Of a stretch of 64,000 nucleotides of DNA, positions 20,759 to 31,725 are shown one piece after another. The position numbers and the translations under genes were made by a program. The number at the start of each line of letters is the position of its first letter. The stretch's first letter is position 1. The notes beneath the pieces were generated by a model. It was not told where the DNA came from. It was given only the letters and a program-made list of their open reading frames with translations, and did no database searches. This DNA is from Morella rubra (Eukaryota > Streptophyta > Magnoliopsida > Fagales > Myricaceae), in NCBI GenBank assembly GCA_003952965.2, contig CM025850.1, positions 31,961,914 through 32,025,913 of the forward strand, given 5' to 3'.

Positions 20759-23205
20759 AGTGCATCATCTATTTTTTTGGACCAGTCTTTCCTTGAAGTG
20801 CTCACAGTTTTCTCCAATATTTGTTTCAGCTCTCGGTTGGAAATTTCTACCTGTCCACTAGTCTGAGGGTGGTATGGAGTGGCAACCTTGTGGGTAACAC
20901 CATATTTGCTCAAGAGTGCCTCAAATTGCCGGTTGCAAAAATGTTTTCCCCCATCGCTAATTATTGCTCGTGGAGTTCCAAACCGAGTGAATATCTGCTT
21001 CCTCAAAAAATTCAACACAACTTTAGAATCATTTGTAGGGAGGGCCACAGCCTCTACCCATTTGGAGACATAATCGACAGCCACTAAAATGTATTGATTA
21101 GAGAAAGAAGGGGGGAATGGCCCCAAGAAATCTATGCCCCAAATATCAAATAGCTCAACAACAAGTATATTATTTAATGGCATTTCATTTTTCCAGGAAA
21201 TATTACCACTCCTTTGACATTTATCACAAGATGAAACAAAGGTATAAGTATCTTTAAAAATGGTGGGCCAATAAAAACCTGATTGTAGCACTTTAGCTAC
21301 TGTTCTGTTCACTCCATGGTGCCCGCCAACCTCTAATGAATGGCAATGTCTTAGGATTGACTCGATCTCTTCCTCAGGTACACATCTCCTAATCACTTGA
21401 TCACTACAATGCTTGTAGAGAAATGGTTCGTCCCAATAGTAGTGCTTGACCTCCGAAAAGAATTTCTTCCTTTGTTGGTATGTAAAATCCGGATTTATCA
21501 CATTGCTTACCAAGTAGTTTACATAATCTGCATACCAAGGAACTTGTGTTAGAGATAAAGCAAAGAGTTGTTCATCCGGGAATACCTCATTTATTGGAGA
21601 AATTGGTGCTGCCTCTTCAGTTGCGTGCTCAAGTCTAGAGAGATGATCGGCTACTTGATTCTCGGTTCCCTTTTTGTCTTTGATCTCCAAATCGAATTCT
21701 TGCAGGAGTAAAATCCACCTCAATAATCTTGGCTTAGCTTCCTTTTTAGCTAACAAGTATTTAAGAGCAGCATGATCAGTGTACACAATTACTTTGGACC
21801 CAATTAAATATGATCTAAATTTATCAAAAGCAAAGACCACCGCCAATAATTCTTTTTCTGTAGTGGCATAATTTAATTGGGCATCTGTCAAGGTACGACT
21901 TGCATAGTAGATAACATGGAGAATCTTGTTCTTCCTTTGTCCAAGCACAGCTCCTATTGCATAATCACTTGCATCACACATCAATTCAAACGGAAGTGCC
22001 CAATCCGGTGCACATATTATCGGGGCTGAAATTAACTTCTTCTTCAAAAGCTCAAATGCCTGCAAACAATCATTGGAAAAGTTAAATGGAGTATCTTTAA
22101 CCAAAAGAGAACAAAGGGGTTTAGTAATTTTAGAAAAATCTTGGATAAAACGACGATAAAACCCCGCATGTCCCAAGAAACTTCTCACGCCCTTGACCGT
22201 GCTAGGTGGAGGTAATTTTTCGATGACTTCTACTTTGGCTCGATCTACCTCAATGCCCTTGGAAGAAACTTTATGCCCAAGTACAATTCCTTCCTGCACC
22301 ATAAAATGACATTTTTCCCAATTAAGTACAAGGTTAGTTTCTTCACATCTTTGTAGAACTAAAGATAGATTATTTAAACAATTATCAAATGAAGAACCAA
22401 AGACAGAGAAATCATCCATAAAAATTTCTATAAACTTTTCCACCATATCCGAAAAAATGGCCATCATGCATCGTTGAAATGTGGCTGGAGCATTGCACAA
22501 ACCAAAGGGCATCCTCCGGTAGGCAAATGTTCCATATGGGCAAGTGAAAGTGGTCTTGTCTTGATCTTCTGGTGCAACGTGGATTTGATTGTACCCCGAG
22601 TATCCATCTAGAAAACAATAGTAAGCATGACCTGCTAGTCGTTCCAACATTTGATCAATGAAAGGGAGTGGAAAATGATCTTTGCGTGTGGCATCATTGA
22701 GCTTGCGGTAGTCTATGCACACTCTCCAACCCGTGACCATTCTTGTTGGGATGAGTTCATTATTTTCATTCTCTACCACCGTCACTCCTCCCTTCTTGGG
22801 CACTACTTGCACCGGACTTACCCATGAGCTATCAGAAATAGGGTAAATAATTCTGGCATCCAACAATTTGAGAACTTCTTTTTTTACAACTTCCTGCAAG
22901 TTCGGATTGAGTCTCCTTTGTGGCTGCACCACAGGCTTATAATCTTCTTCCATTAAAATTTTGTGCATGCAAAGTGAAGGACTTATTCCCTTAATGTCAG
23001 CTATAGTCCATCCGAAAGCTTGCTTGTGAGCTCGCAAAACTCGAAGTAACTTCTCTTCTTCAAGATCTGTCAAAGATGAAGAAATTATTACTGGTAAAGA
23101 AGAATCATGTAAGTAAGCATATTTAAGATGATAAGGAAGAAGTTTGAGTTCTAAAGAAGGGGCCTCAATAATGGATGGCTTTTGTGGAGTAGTATTGATG
23201 CCCAA
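20497..23205 (-). pseudogene. pol: pol: reverse transcriptase, RNase H, integrase
   Basis: An open frame of about 900 codons, though its last part (below about 20700) runs in a non-homologous frame. Domains in order: reverse transcriptase with [11 protein letters not shown], the SGYNQI block and active-site FMDDFSVFG (about 22393-22421); RNase H from [18 protein letters not shown] with [11 protein letters not shown]; integrase with the HHCC zinc module ([12 protein letters not shown]...CDKCQRSGN, about 21200-21330) and catalytic DDE residues in [17 protein letters not shown] and the E of [11 protein letters not shown]. All visible catalytic residues are present. The first codon is TTG and merely marks where the frame opens: homology runs back into the protease frame, so the true protein was one gag-pol polyprotein. 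The upstream break lies near 23210. Confidence 0.93.
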
Positions 23206-23207
23206 TG

Positions 23208-24362
23208 TTATGTTTTCGGCTTCCCTTTAGGCAAATAAGGCGGAGATGCTTCCAAGTAGTGTGCACAATTGCTTATCTTGGAATTCTCAGAATTAGTAGT
23301 GCCGGATTGAGCAAGACATGCCTCAAGTGGTTCCTTAGGATAACTCTCTTCAAAAATGTCAACCACAAATTCATCAATCACATCTATGTTGAAGCATGTA
23401 TCGGTTGTTGATGGATATTTCATTGCTTCAAACACATTAAATGTAACTTGCTCATCCTGCACCCGTAGTATAAGTTTCCCTTGTTGCACATCTATGATAG
23501 TTCTTCCCGTGGCTAAGAACGGTCGACCAAGCAAAAGTGGGATTTCTCGATCTTCCTCCTCCATATCTAAAACAATAAAATCTACAGGGAAAATAAACTT
23601 ATCAACTTTAACAAGAACATCCTCTACTATGCCTCTTGGTCGTTTAATGGATCGGTCTGCCAATTGAAGAGAAATGGTAGTGGCCTTGATCTCTCCTAAT
23701 CCCAATTTCTTGAAAATAGAAAAGGGCATTAGATTTATGCTAGCACCTAAATCACACAAAGCTTTATCGAAATAAGAGTTTCCAATGGTGCAAGGAATAG
23801 TAAAACTCCCTGGATCTTTAAGCTTTGGTGGCAACTTATTTTGCAGAATGGCAGTGCACTCCTCAGTCAACATCACGGTCTCATACTCTCCTAATTTCCT
23901 CTTGTTTGATAGAATCTCCTTCATGAACTTCACATAGCTAGGCATTTGTTCCAAAGCATCTGCAAAAGGAATGTTAATCTGTAACTTTCTAAAAACATCA
24001 AGGAACTTAGTAAATTGTTTATCTAGCTTATTTTTCTGAAGTCTTTGAGGAAAAGGTATAGGAGTAACATAAGGAGAAGTATGAGAGGAAGAAACGGGAG
24101 GATTTCCCGAGTTAGTCATTGTTTGGCTCGGCACAGGGATGGATGCCTCATCCTTAGATGTGGGTGCCGCCGCTCTGACAGTCTGCTCCTCCTTTTCGGA
24201 ATCTTGCTCTTTCTCTTGTTGATTAAGCTCCCTTCCACTTCTTAAAGTAATGGCTTGCACTTGCTCTTTCGGGTTGTTTTCTGTGGTGCTTGGAAGTGAT
24301 CCTTGCGGCCTCTCTGACAGAAATTTTGCCAATTGACCAACTGTCCTTTCAATGCTTCTCAT
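23208..24362 (-). pseudogene. gag C-terminal / aspartic protease segment
   Basis: A frame of 384 codons. The first 50 residues (RTVGQLAKFLSERPQG, then NPKEQVQAITLRSGR) are characteristic of the Athila gag-protease junction. A charged linker follows, then the retropepsin-type protease with catalytic DLGAS (about 23735-23755), the flap region, and ILLLGRPFLATGRTIID as the second conserved block. The protease releases the mature proteins from the polyprotein. Both ends of the frame are single-base breaks (near 24362 and 23210), not natural start and stop. Confidence 0.9.
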
Positions 24363-25583
24363 GTGTTCTCTTGATTCTTTCGAGCAATGTCATGATCTTG
24401 TAATCTAGCATCCACTTTGGCCATAAATTGTGCCATTGCCTCCTCCATATTCGGCTTCTTCTCTTGTTGATTGTGAAAACCCGGTGGAGGCTTGGAAACA
24501 TTTTGGGAGTTGCTCCATGAGAGGTTTGGGTGGTTTCGCCATCCTGGATTGTAAGTGTTGGAATACGGATTGTTCTGTCGTTGGTAATTCGACACAAAGT
24601 TTGCTTGTTCCGAACTATTGTTGGCGAATGGATTTCCCACTTGACAATTTATCCCCATATGATTCCCTGCACAAAATTCACAACATGTATTAGTAGAGTG
24701 AATGGCACTCACATTGATATTGTCTAATTTCCTTGATAAGGTTGCAACTTGAGCAGCTAAAGCAGACAATGAATCAATTTCGTGAACTCCCTGGATTCTT
24801 TTTGTAGTCACTCGATCTGCTGTCCATTGGTAATTGTTGGTTGCCATCTCCTCCACTAACTCATATGCTTCTTCCGGTGATTTCTTCATCAGGGTCCCTC
24901 CAGCTGCTGCATCAATCATTGTACGTGTTGTAGGCTGCAAACCATTGTAAAAGGTTTGCACTTGAATCCAAGCAGGCAGTCCATGATGTGGCACTTTCTG
25001 AGCAAGTCTTTATACCTCTCCCAAGCTTCATAAAGCGACTCCATATCAAATTGGACAAAAGTCGTGATATCATTTCGCATCTTCACGGTTTTGGATGGGG
25101 GAAAGAACTTTGCTAGAAACTTTTTAGCCAAGTCGTCCCATGTAGTTATGGTTAACGGTGGAAGTGATTGTAACCATGCTTTTGCCTTGTCTCGGAGGGA
25201 GAATGGAAAGAGTCTCAATCTCACAGCATCATCAGAAACTCCGTTATGTTTAAAAGTATCACATAACTCCAGAAAACTTGCTATGTGAGCATTTGGATCA
25301 TCATGTGGCATGCCACTGAATTGTACCGTTGAGGTCATCATTGAAGAATAGTTGGCTTTATCTCAAAGTTATTGGCTTGAATGGGCCGTCTAATGCTAGA
25401 AGTAGCCCCCGTAACCAAGGGAACAACATAATCTCCCAAAGTCCTATTTTCAGGTTGATCTCCCATTGTTTGGTTCTCGTTTGTGGAATACGCCCTTTTC
25501 TCCTTATTCAAACGACGAAGGGTGCGTTCAATTTCAAGGTCAAAAGGTAGTAAATCCAAGCTTCGAGTACGCCTCATGCACAA
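24359..25583 (-). pseudogene. gag: gag: nucleocapsid-like protein
   Basis: Three consecutive frames give one gag protein: 25583-25338 (N-terminal, [17 protein letters not shown]), 25341-24916 (retrotransposon gag domain with [20 protein letters not shown] and [28 protein letters not shown]), and 24994-24359 ([20 protein letters not shown], then a zinc knuckle C-EF-C-AGN-H-MGIN-C, then Asn/Pro-rich tail). The joins near 25335 and 24990 are single-base losses, the first in an A run and the second in a C run. Gag packages the element RNA into virus-like particles in the cytoplasm. Confidence 0.9.
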
Positions 25584-25685
25584 CTCGAGAAATCTGAAAA
25601 GAAAAGCAAAACAAAAAGACTAAAATAAAGAAAAATCAAATTAACCTAGAACTAGTTGGTATCAAAAGTAATAGAAAATAAATAG

Positions 25686-25703
25686 TCCCCGGCAACGGCG
25701 CCA
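25686..25703 (-). other. Primer-binding site
   Basis: On the - strand, TGGCGCCGTTGCCGGGGA lies six bases inside the 5' LTR. It is the primer site type complementary to the 3' end of plant tRNA-Asp and is characteristic of Athila/Tat elements. The tRNA assignment is from memory of the family. Confidence 0.85.
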
Positions 25704-25709
25704 AAAACT

Positions 25710-27451
25710 TGTTGTTGAAAATTCGCAAGTGCACGAAATCGTAACAAGTAATATAGTAATAAGAAAGGATGTCGAACCCACGAGGACTACTCACCTATTA
25801 ACTATTGAAATTGTTCTAATTCTAAATTATTTGAAAATCAAGAAAAGTGGTGGATTTTGAATTTGCAGAAACAAAATAAATAAACTTAAAAGAAAATTTC
25901 ACCCAAGAAGAAAACACTAAGGCATCCGACTCACCTAACCAATCAAATCCAAAATCCTAACCATGCAATCAGTCATTATCAACCTCTTTGACGGCGAAAT
26001 ATTCTAATTTATCTAAGACCCTCTCTCGAGTAGAATTAGAATTACCCAACATACAACAACCCGCGATATGTCTATGCGAATTTAGAAGCAATTGAGCACA
26101 TTAAATTAATAATATTTCTAATGAAAGCCGCACAAATCACGTTGGCACATTCCTGTCTTTCGTTCAATTCATGGCACATCATTTGAAGCTAAACTACGTG
26201 CATCATCTCTCGAGTTAACACGCACACAACAAATCATTCAACATTGGCCAGATAATTGAAAGCATTAAACTCAATGATGTATACTTCAAAAAAAATGGTA
26301 AAAATTCGATCACATGGTAATAAGCTTCAGAATTGTCATGGAGAGGCTACATCGTAGCCTTAGCAATAGAAATTAGTTTCATAGCAAAATCAGAATAAAT
26401 CAAAACAACTCTGGAATTCATAATGAAAATTATACAAAGAGAAGAGAAGATAAAAGGATTAAGAAGGAACTATATGTAGATCGAGAATCTCAATTGTTGA
26501 CAAACTCCAATTCAGCCTCCGTCTTCTTCACCTTGTTCCAAGCTTCAGATTCCTCTCCAGTGGTGAAAAACTCTCCTTTTTTTCGTGCCCTAGTCGTTCT
26601 CCCCCCTCCTTCCTTCAAAACCTCTTTGTTTCCTTAAAACAGGGTTCTCCAAAGGCAGTTTTCCTCGACCTCCGACTTGATGCTCCGTTTTCACCTTTTT
26701 CTGTTCCTTTTTTGGAAAATCCCGAAACACGAAAGTTGTAGCCTTTTCTCTTAGCTTTTCGTAGACACCACGATTGACCTCATTCGAGTTCTATATCAAA
26801 AGATATGCTCCAAATACCGAAGGGTGTTTCAGGAATTCCAGGAATTCCGAGAAAGGAAAGTTTCCTTTGTTAGTTCCAATGAATCCTTCAATTGATTTAT
26901 TCCTCCTCTTGTTTCATGCGGCACACCAAAACCTAATAGATGTTTAGGTTTTATTTAAAATAAAAACACACGTTGGCCTCACATTGTGAGCTGGACCCCA
27001 ACCTCTCATTGACTTGGTGAATCCCGAAATTCTTGGCAGATTTGTTCCCCGACTTCCAGCTGGATTTTGAACTTCAAAAAGGTGTAACTAGGTTTCGGGC
27101 TCTTCATAAAATTTTTAGGCCTTTGTCTTAGCTTTCCAGAGAATCAAACAAAAATGGAAACCGAGGTCTGTAGCTCCCGTTACACTCGATTGATCAAACA
27201 GTATTCTGGTTTGCCTAGACCGGGCTAACTAGGGTTTTGCTTTGTTGACCTAACCCGAATTTGGCCTCTTCACATCAGCCCAATTTCACCTAATCAAACA
27301 CATGTAAACTGCAAAATACCAAGAATTTCTAATAATTCAGTAAATGTAAAATACCTCAAATTCTAGACAACTAAGCAAAGAAAACACATACAAAATGCTC
27401 TAAATCAACACAATTATGATGACCAAATGTGTGAAATAAATTCTCACATCA
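25710..27451 (-). repeat. 5' LTR of the Athila-type element
   Basis: 1742 bp, the partner of 17353-19105. As the upstream LTR it should carry the element promoter. I did not locate a TATA box with confidence. Confidence 0.95.
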
Positions 27452-27456
27452 ATAAC
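27452..27456. repeat. Target-site duplication ATAAC (right)
   Basis: Perfect match to 17348-17352. Confidence 0.9.
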
Positions 27457-28435
27457 ACTGCTTTTAGGTGGTTCGGCCAAGACTTGCTACGTCCATCCCA
27501 AAGCTATTGCCTTCCTGGGCTTCTCACTATACTCCAATATGTGTATACAACTTAGCTTCCGGGCGCTAAGTGACCATTATAAAAGTTTTCCCAAGCTCAC
27601 TCTTCAACTCTTACACAAATCAAAGCCTATGAGATTTCTTCTTATCCTCACGGGTAGCCCAAGTGTATTCCCACACTCAAAGGTTTCTCAAAGTTTATAT
27701 GATAGAATAGAATATAACAATAGCTCTCAAAGCTAAATCTAATCAAAAAAAAAGCTCAATAAATGGCTACAAGACAAGATCTCTGATGACTGATGACAGC
27801 AAGGTAAGTATCCTTGTCTTTTGTCACTTTTCTCTCACTTTTTGAAGAAAGATTGACTATGTAGAGATGCAAAAGATGTGCAAAAGATTCTTTTCTCTCT
27901 CCATAAGGTCCCCTATAGAGGTCTTCAGTCATCTTTTTGTAATCCTTAAGGTTGCCCAAAGTGTCCTAACGTCTTGTTTCAGCAGAGCTAAGATTTTTTA
28001 AAAACAAATTTCAGCAACATGTATCGACACCTTCATTGAGTCTAGAACTTGCTCGCAGGTGCCTATGGCATATACAAAGACACTTCTTCCCATGTGTCGA
28101 CATACCATCATGTGTCTGACAGTGTGCTTCCCAACCATGCGAAATGACAATTTATCTATTGTGCTATATGTTGACACCATGTCAACCGTGTGTCGACACC
28201 ATCTTGGTAGATGGAATTTTTCAATACTTTTTAATATCAAATCTTTTCCATTTCAACACGAAAACTCTTACAATAAAAAATATCATAGTTTAAGTGCAAG
28301 CCATGATGTTTAAATCAAATATAGAGCATAATGAATTAAAGAGAGATATAAATACAATTGAGTACTCTCTATTGAATAGTGGATTGACAACCACGTATTC
28401 TAAAAATATTCCAAAGCTATTTTTCATTTGTTATC
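27457..28435. repeat. Right half of the interrupted host repeat
   Basis: Continues the repeat broken by the Athila insertion. It begins with 'ggtggttcggccaagacttgctacgtcc', a phrase common in plant dispersed repeats. Around 28019-28200 there are repeated 'gtgtcgacac' palindromic words and variants ('tgtgtcgacacc', 'catgtgtcgacata'). No coding frame. Together with 17100-17352 it is about 1.2 kb and separates the two halves of the decayed MULE transposase. Confidence 0.45.
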
Positions 28436-28439
28436 ACCA

Positions 28440-28993
28440 AAATCGAGCTTGATAGCTCAAGGAACAACCTTGGGCTAACATAATTGATTTGGATCCCGTC
28501 ATAGTCCCTCATCTTCAATGCAAAGATATAGAAATCACATCTATCCTCCATGCAACGGGCTTGCACCCTGATCTTATCATTTTTCAAAAACTAGTTGAAG
28601 TGTTTTTGAACACCATATCTCCTTAACGCCTTCCATAAGACCTTCGTATTAGGAAAATGGGTCCTTTATAAAGTGACACATTCTCCTGCATATCAACTTT
28701 CTCATTAAACTCTGCATAGCGCCTACCAAATGGGGTCTCGTCACTATTGGATCCATCCCAACTTCAAAACTCTCTATAGTCCTCATACTTCGACTCAACA
28801 CCATCACCCTCCTCACCACTCGAGGTTCTTGGAAAGGCCCCAAACTATTCAACATTAGTATCCAAATCTTGTTGTGCACCCTCTGGACTCCCAATCTCCA
28901 CATACGCCTTAGGTTCACCAGCATCCTTCCCAGAGAAGTCACTCAAACCAGTCCCATAATCAGACCCGTCATCATCATCCTCACCCTCGTCAT
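28440..28993 (-). pseudogene. MULE transposase fragment (N-terminal part)
   Basis: On the - strand an acidic stretch (about 28990-28700) leads into FWKALRRYGVQKHFN, an in-frame stop, then FLKNDKIRVQARC..DRCDFYIFALKM. This matches the N-terminal DNA-binding domain of plant MuDR transposases (PF03108 type) and corresponds to FKLALKQYCIQNGF..YVKNDKLRVTAKC in the MULE at 35841. The internal stop and frame changes make it a pseudogene. Its orientation and order fit the catalytic-domain fragment at 16599-17090 as the other half. Confidence 0.75.
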
Positions 28994-29659
28994 TTTCATC
29001 ACCCCTCCCAGTCCAGTGGCAGATCCAAGATTTTTCTTTAGGGGGCGAATTAATTTATTATTATTATTAAATAATAAATATATAATATATATTTTTATAT
29101 ACGAATTGTAACATATAAAATAAAAAAGAAAGTACACATAAATATTTAAAGCAACTTCCATTTGGATACATCAAAAAATAAAACACGAAACTTATGGTTC
29201 TATAAATCTTTTATCACAACTAAGCTCGAAGATGTTTTAAATATGTTAAAAGTTGCAATAATTTATGTTTTAAATTTGGATACATGGGGATGTTAGTTTT
29301 ATTAAAAATTGTAAGATTTTTAGGCTTTTTGATAGAATTGTTAGTATTTTATGTAAATTGGAGTTTTACAGGTTTTTTTTGTAAAGGTTGTTGAAAAGTT
29401 TTAAAGATCTTTATTGATGTAAATGTTTAATAAAAAATATTGGAGTTAGGTGGAAAAGTATGGAGATCGAAGATTGTTAGAATTTATTTTAAAAGATATT
29501 AGAATTGTGTGAAAAGTTATTGAAGTTTTTGTTGTTGGTGTTTGTGTAGGATTTTTGAGATTTTGGATGTTTGTTTTGAAAATTTTGTTGAATACATTGT
29601 ATTCTAGAATACTTTTGCAAACAAATGTGCGATATTTGTTTTGAAAAGAAAATTTCAAC

Positions 29660-30068
29660 TTCAAAAATCTTAAAGGCAATATTTACTTTGAAAAGGAAAT
29701 TTCAATTTCAAAATCCATCCTTTTCAAAAGAAGTTTCAGCATTTGTTTTTCCAAAACTCTAAGGCAATATATTTGCGTAGAAAAGCCTTCTCCAACAGTT
29801 CAATTGAAATTTCAAATTTCAAGTATTTGTGTAATATTGATAACTACTTGGGAGAATTTTTCAAATCAAAAATCTTAAAGGCAATATTTACTTTGAAAAG
29901 GAAATTTCAATTTCAAAATCCATCCTTTTCAAAAGAAGTTTTAGCATTTGTATTTTCAAAACTCTAAGGCAATATATTTGCATAGAAAAGCCTTCTCCAA
30001 CAGTTCAATTGAAATTTCAAATTTCAATATTTGTGTAATATTGATAACTACTTGGGAGAATTTTTCAA
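29660..30068. repeat. Tandem duplication, two units of about 206 bp
   Basis: Unit 1 (29660-29865) and unit 2 (29866 to about 30068) share the same order of AT-rich words with only a few substitutions and one or two short indels. Unit 2 directly follows unit 1. Confidence 0.85.
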
Positions 30069-30244
30069 AATTCCTTAATCATAGGAATTTTCTTAATATT
30101 AACTAAATTCTTTAAAATTTATGTAGATATGAACAAATTTTTCAAAAAAAAATTTGTGGGGTGGGGGGGGAGGCTGAGTTGACCTGCTACCTTGTTTGTA
30201 GTAGACGTATAGGTGGTAGACATTTACATCGAACAGCTTGTTTG

Positions 30245-30286
30245 TTCAATGTTCAATGTTCAATGTTCAATGTTCAATGTTCAATG
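30245..30286. repeat. Heptanucleotide microsatellite (TTCAATG)6
   Basis: Six perfect tandem copies of a 7-base unit. A further copy of the motif appears at 30325-30331, on the other side of a 28-nt patch. Confidence 0.95.
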
Positions 30287-30337
30287 AGTTGACCGTCATC
30301 ATCATCCTCACCCTCGTCATATATGTTCAATGTTTAA

Positions 30338-30571
30338 GAGCGACAAAGATGTAATCAACAGATTAATAGATCCAGAGTTGAGAAGAGAAAGGTTCCAAAC
30401 ATCTTTGTAGAGCATGTCATTGATGAGGCTGAGTTGTTTAGGATAGATTCTAATTTGACGGAAGTTGGAGCTAGTCCATCAACGTATAGGAGTTGTGGTA
30501 GTGATGAATACATTATTGGGGAAGTAGAGTTTGAAGAACGAAGGGGTCTTAGAGATAAGGAGAATGGTTAA
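30338..30571 (+). other. Unrecognised open frame, possible gene scrap
   Basis: A 77-codon frame without an ATG at its left edge, ending in TAA. The translated text (for example VEHVIDEAELFRIDSNLTEV and CGSDEYIIGEVEFEERRG) looks protein-like in composition, acidic and without low-complexity bias, but I do not recognise a family. It may be an exon fragment carried by a transposon. No splice sites could be assigned. Confidence 0.25.
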
Positions 30572-31231
30572 AAGGAGAGAGGGTGCAGACGTATAGGTGG
30601 TAGACATTTCATCGAACAACTTAAACATTGACCTGCCTCCCATATAGAGCACAAATGTAGAACCTCCTACCAGCATTTAAATTAGTCCATGAAGTCCTTA
30701 ACACTGCCGTCAACCCATATCTACACACCTTTGTGTCTCGATTTCAAGCAACTATAATAGGGAATGATGAGCTCAAAGAAGACATCATCGAGGAAGACCC
30801 ACACGGCAAAATGGGGAGAAAGCGCTATATGTGCCTTACAATAACATCTCGGAGGAACCTCCAAGGCAAGACAAAAGTAAAAGTAAATGGTCTTTGAACA
30901 TTTAGAGCTTCGTAGAAGGGCAAAGAAATTTGTAAAATTTTAGATCAATGGGTTTTTGTTTCTATTTGTAGAGAGGAGACTGACGTGGAGAGTTGTCGTA
31001 CAACATGGCGTGAGGCGCAGCAAACAAAGGCTAACAAGGAATTTCAACTACGTGGTAGGTATCGATTGGTTCATTTAGTTTACATGGACTGGGCTCCGTT
31101 ATCGCCAATGACGGAGTTGGCTTGGGTTAATTTTTGTACCAAGATGATAAAGCTTTTAGTTTAAGCCCAATGAGGCTTTTGATTTGGGCCTAAAACCTAG
31201 TGAGCTACGTGTAAAATTTTGCTATATTTTT
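30572..31231. other. Unassigned sequence left of the MULE
   Basis: It repeats at 30588-30620 a segment seen at 30203-30238 ('gacgtataggtggtagacatt' plus 'catcgaaca'). No coding region is supported. The last 9 bases before the MULE are TATATTTTT. Confidence 0.4.
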
Positions 31232-31706
31232 TGGGAAAACAGTCCCTTGTGGTTCACGTTTGACAAAATAGTCCCTGTGGTTTCAATTTGAACGCATTAG
31301 TCCTGTGGTCAGCAAGCTATTGCAATGCAGTCCCTCCGTCAATCTCCCCGTTGAACCGTTAACGGAGCATGCTGACTTGTCAAAAATTTGCCACGTGGAC
31401 ATCGATGAGTTGGCAAATTTCACACGTGGAATGACACATCCTTATCCAAAATTAAAAAAAAAAAAATAAAAAACTAAAACGCCTGGCAGTCGATTGCCCT
31501 AGCCCGAAATCTCCAAATTCCCCTTTCTTCAATTTCCCCCCAAATAAGACCACGTCCATTTTGGTTTTGCCATTTTCCCCGATCAAAGAACCACCCCTTC
31601 TTGCCGTCGCCATTTTCTCCCAAACCACCGAACTCCTTCTTCGCCATTTTCTTTTCCCCCAAAACACCGAACGTACCCGAAGCCTCCATTTTCTCCATTT
31701 TCCCCA
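31232..31706 (+). repeat. Left terminal inverted repeat of the MULE
   Basis: Matches the reverse complement of the block ending at 38240, with scattered substitutions and a 7-base gap near the tip. The inner part is a series of units built on 'ccattttc.cccaaaccaccgaac'. The GRF gene ATG lies only about 20 bp inside this TIR, so its promoter should be in the TIR. Confidence 0.9.
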
Positions 31707-31725
31707 GAAACAATCTGTTTGAATA

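Larger units (their letters stand above)
17353..27451 (-). mobile_element. Complete Athila-type Ty3/gypsy retrotransposon
   Basis: A 10.1-kb element on the - strand with two LTRs of about 1.75 kb, each starting TGATG and ending CAACA in element orientation. It has a primer-binding site next to the 5' LTR (25686-25703), a polypurine tract next to the 3' LTR (19106-19120), and a perfect 5-bp target duplication (ATAAC). In order it encodes gag, aspartic protease, reverse transcriptase, RNase H and integrase. Athila affinity rests on the FMDDFSVFG reverse transcriptase box, QAITLRSGR and DLGASINLMP in the protease region, a CX2CX3HX4C knuckle, and the tRNA-Asp-like primer site. Athila elements often carry an env-like frame before the 3' LTR; none is readable here (19121-20263). 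Single-base frame breaks separate the domains, so as sequenced it could not make a full polyprotein. Confidence 0.95.
28994..30337. repeat. AT-rich patchwork with internal duplications
   Basis: It starts with 'agtggcagatccaagatttt...gggggcg', a phrase resembling the ends of some plant hAT-like or other dispersed repeats, but no matching opposite end is visible. It holds a tandem duplication of about 206 bp (29660-29865 and 29866-30068), a six-copy TTCAATG array (30245-30286), and a 28-nt copy of 28966-28993 at 30293-30320. No coding. Confidence 0.55.

Noticed and set aside
20821-21087. + strand open frames across the Athila pol and LINE ORF regions
   Set aside because: They are antisense shadows of the - strand coding frames, without recognisable protein motifs.
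29010-30175. hAT element starting 'cagtggcagatccaagatt'
   Set aside because: No matching inverted end and no 8-bp duplication found; kept only as patchwork repeat.
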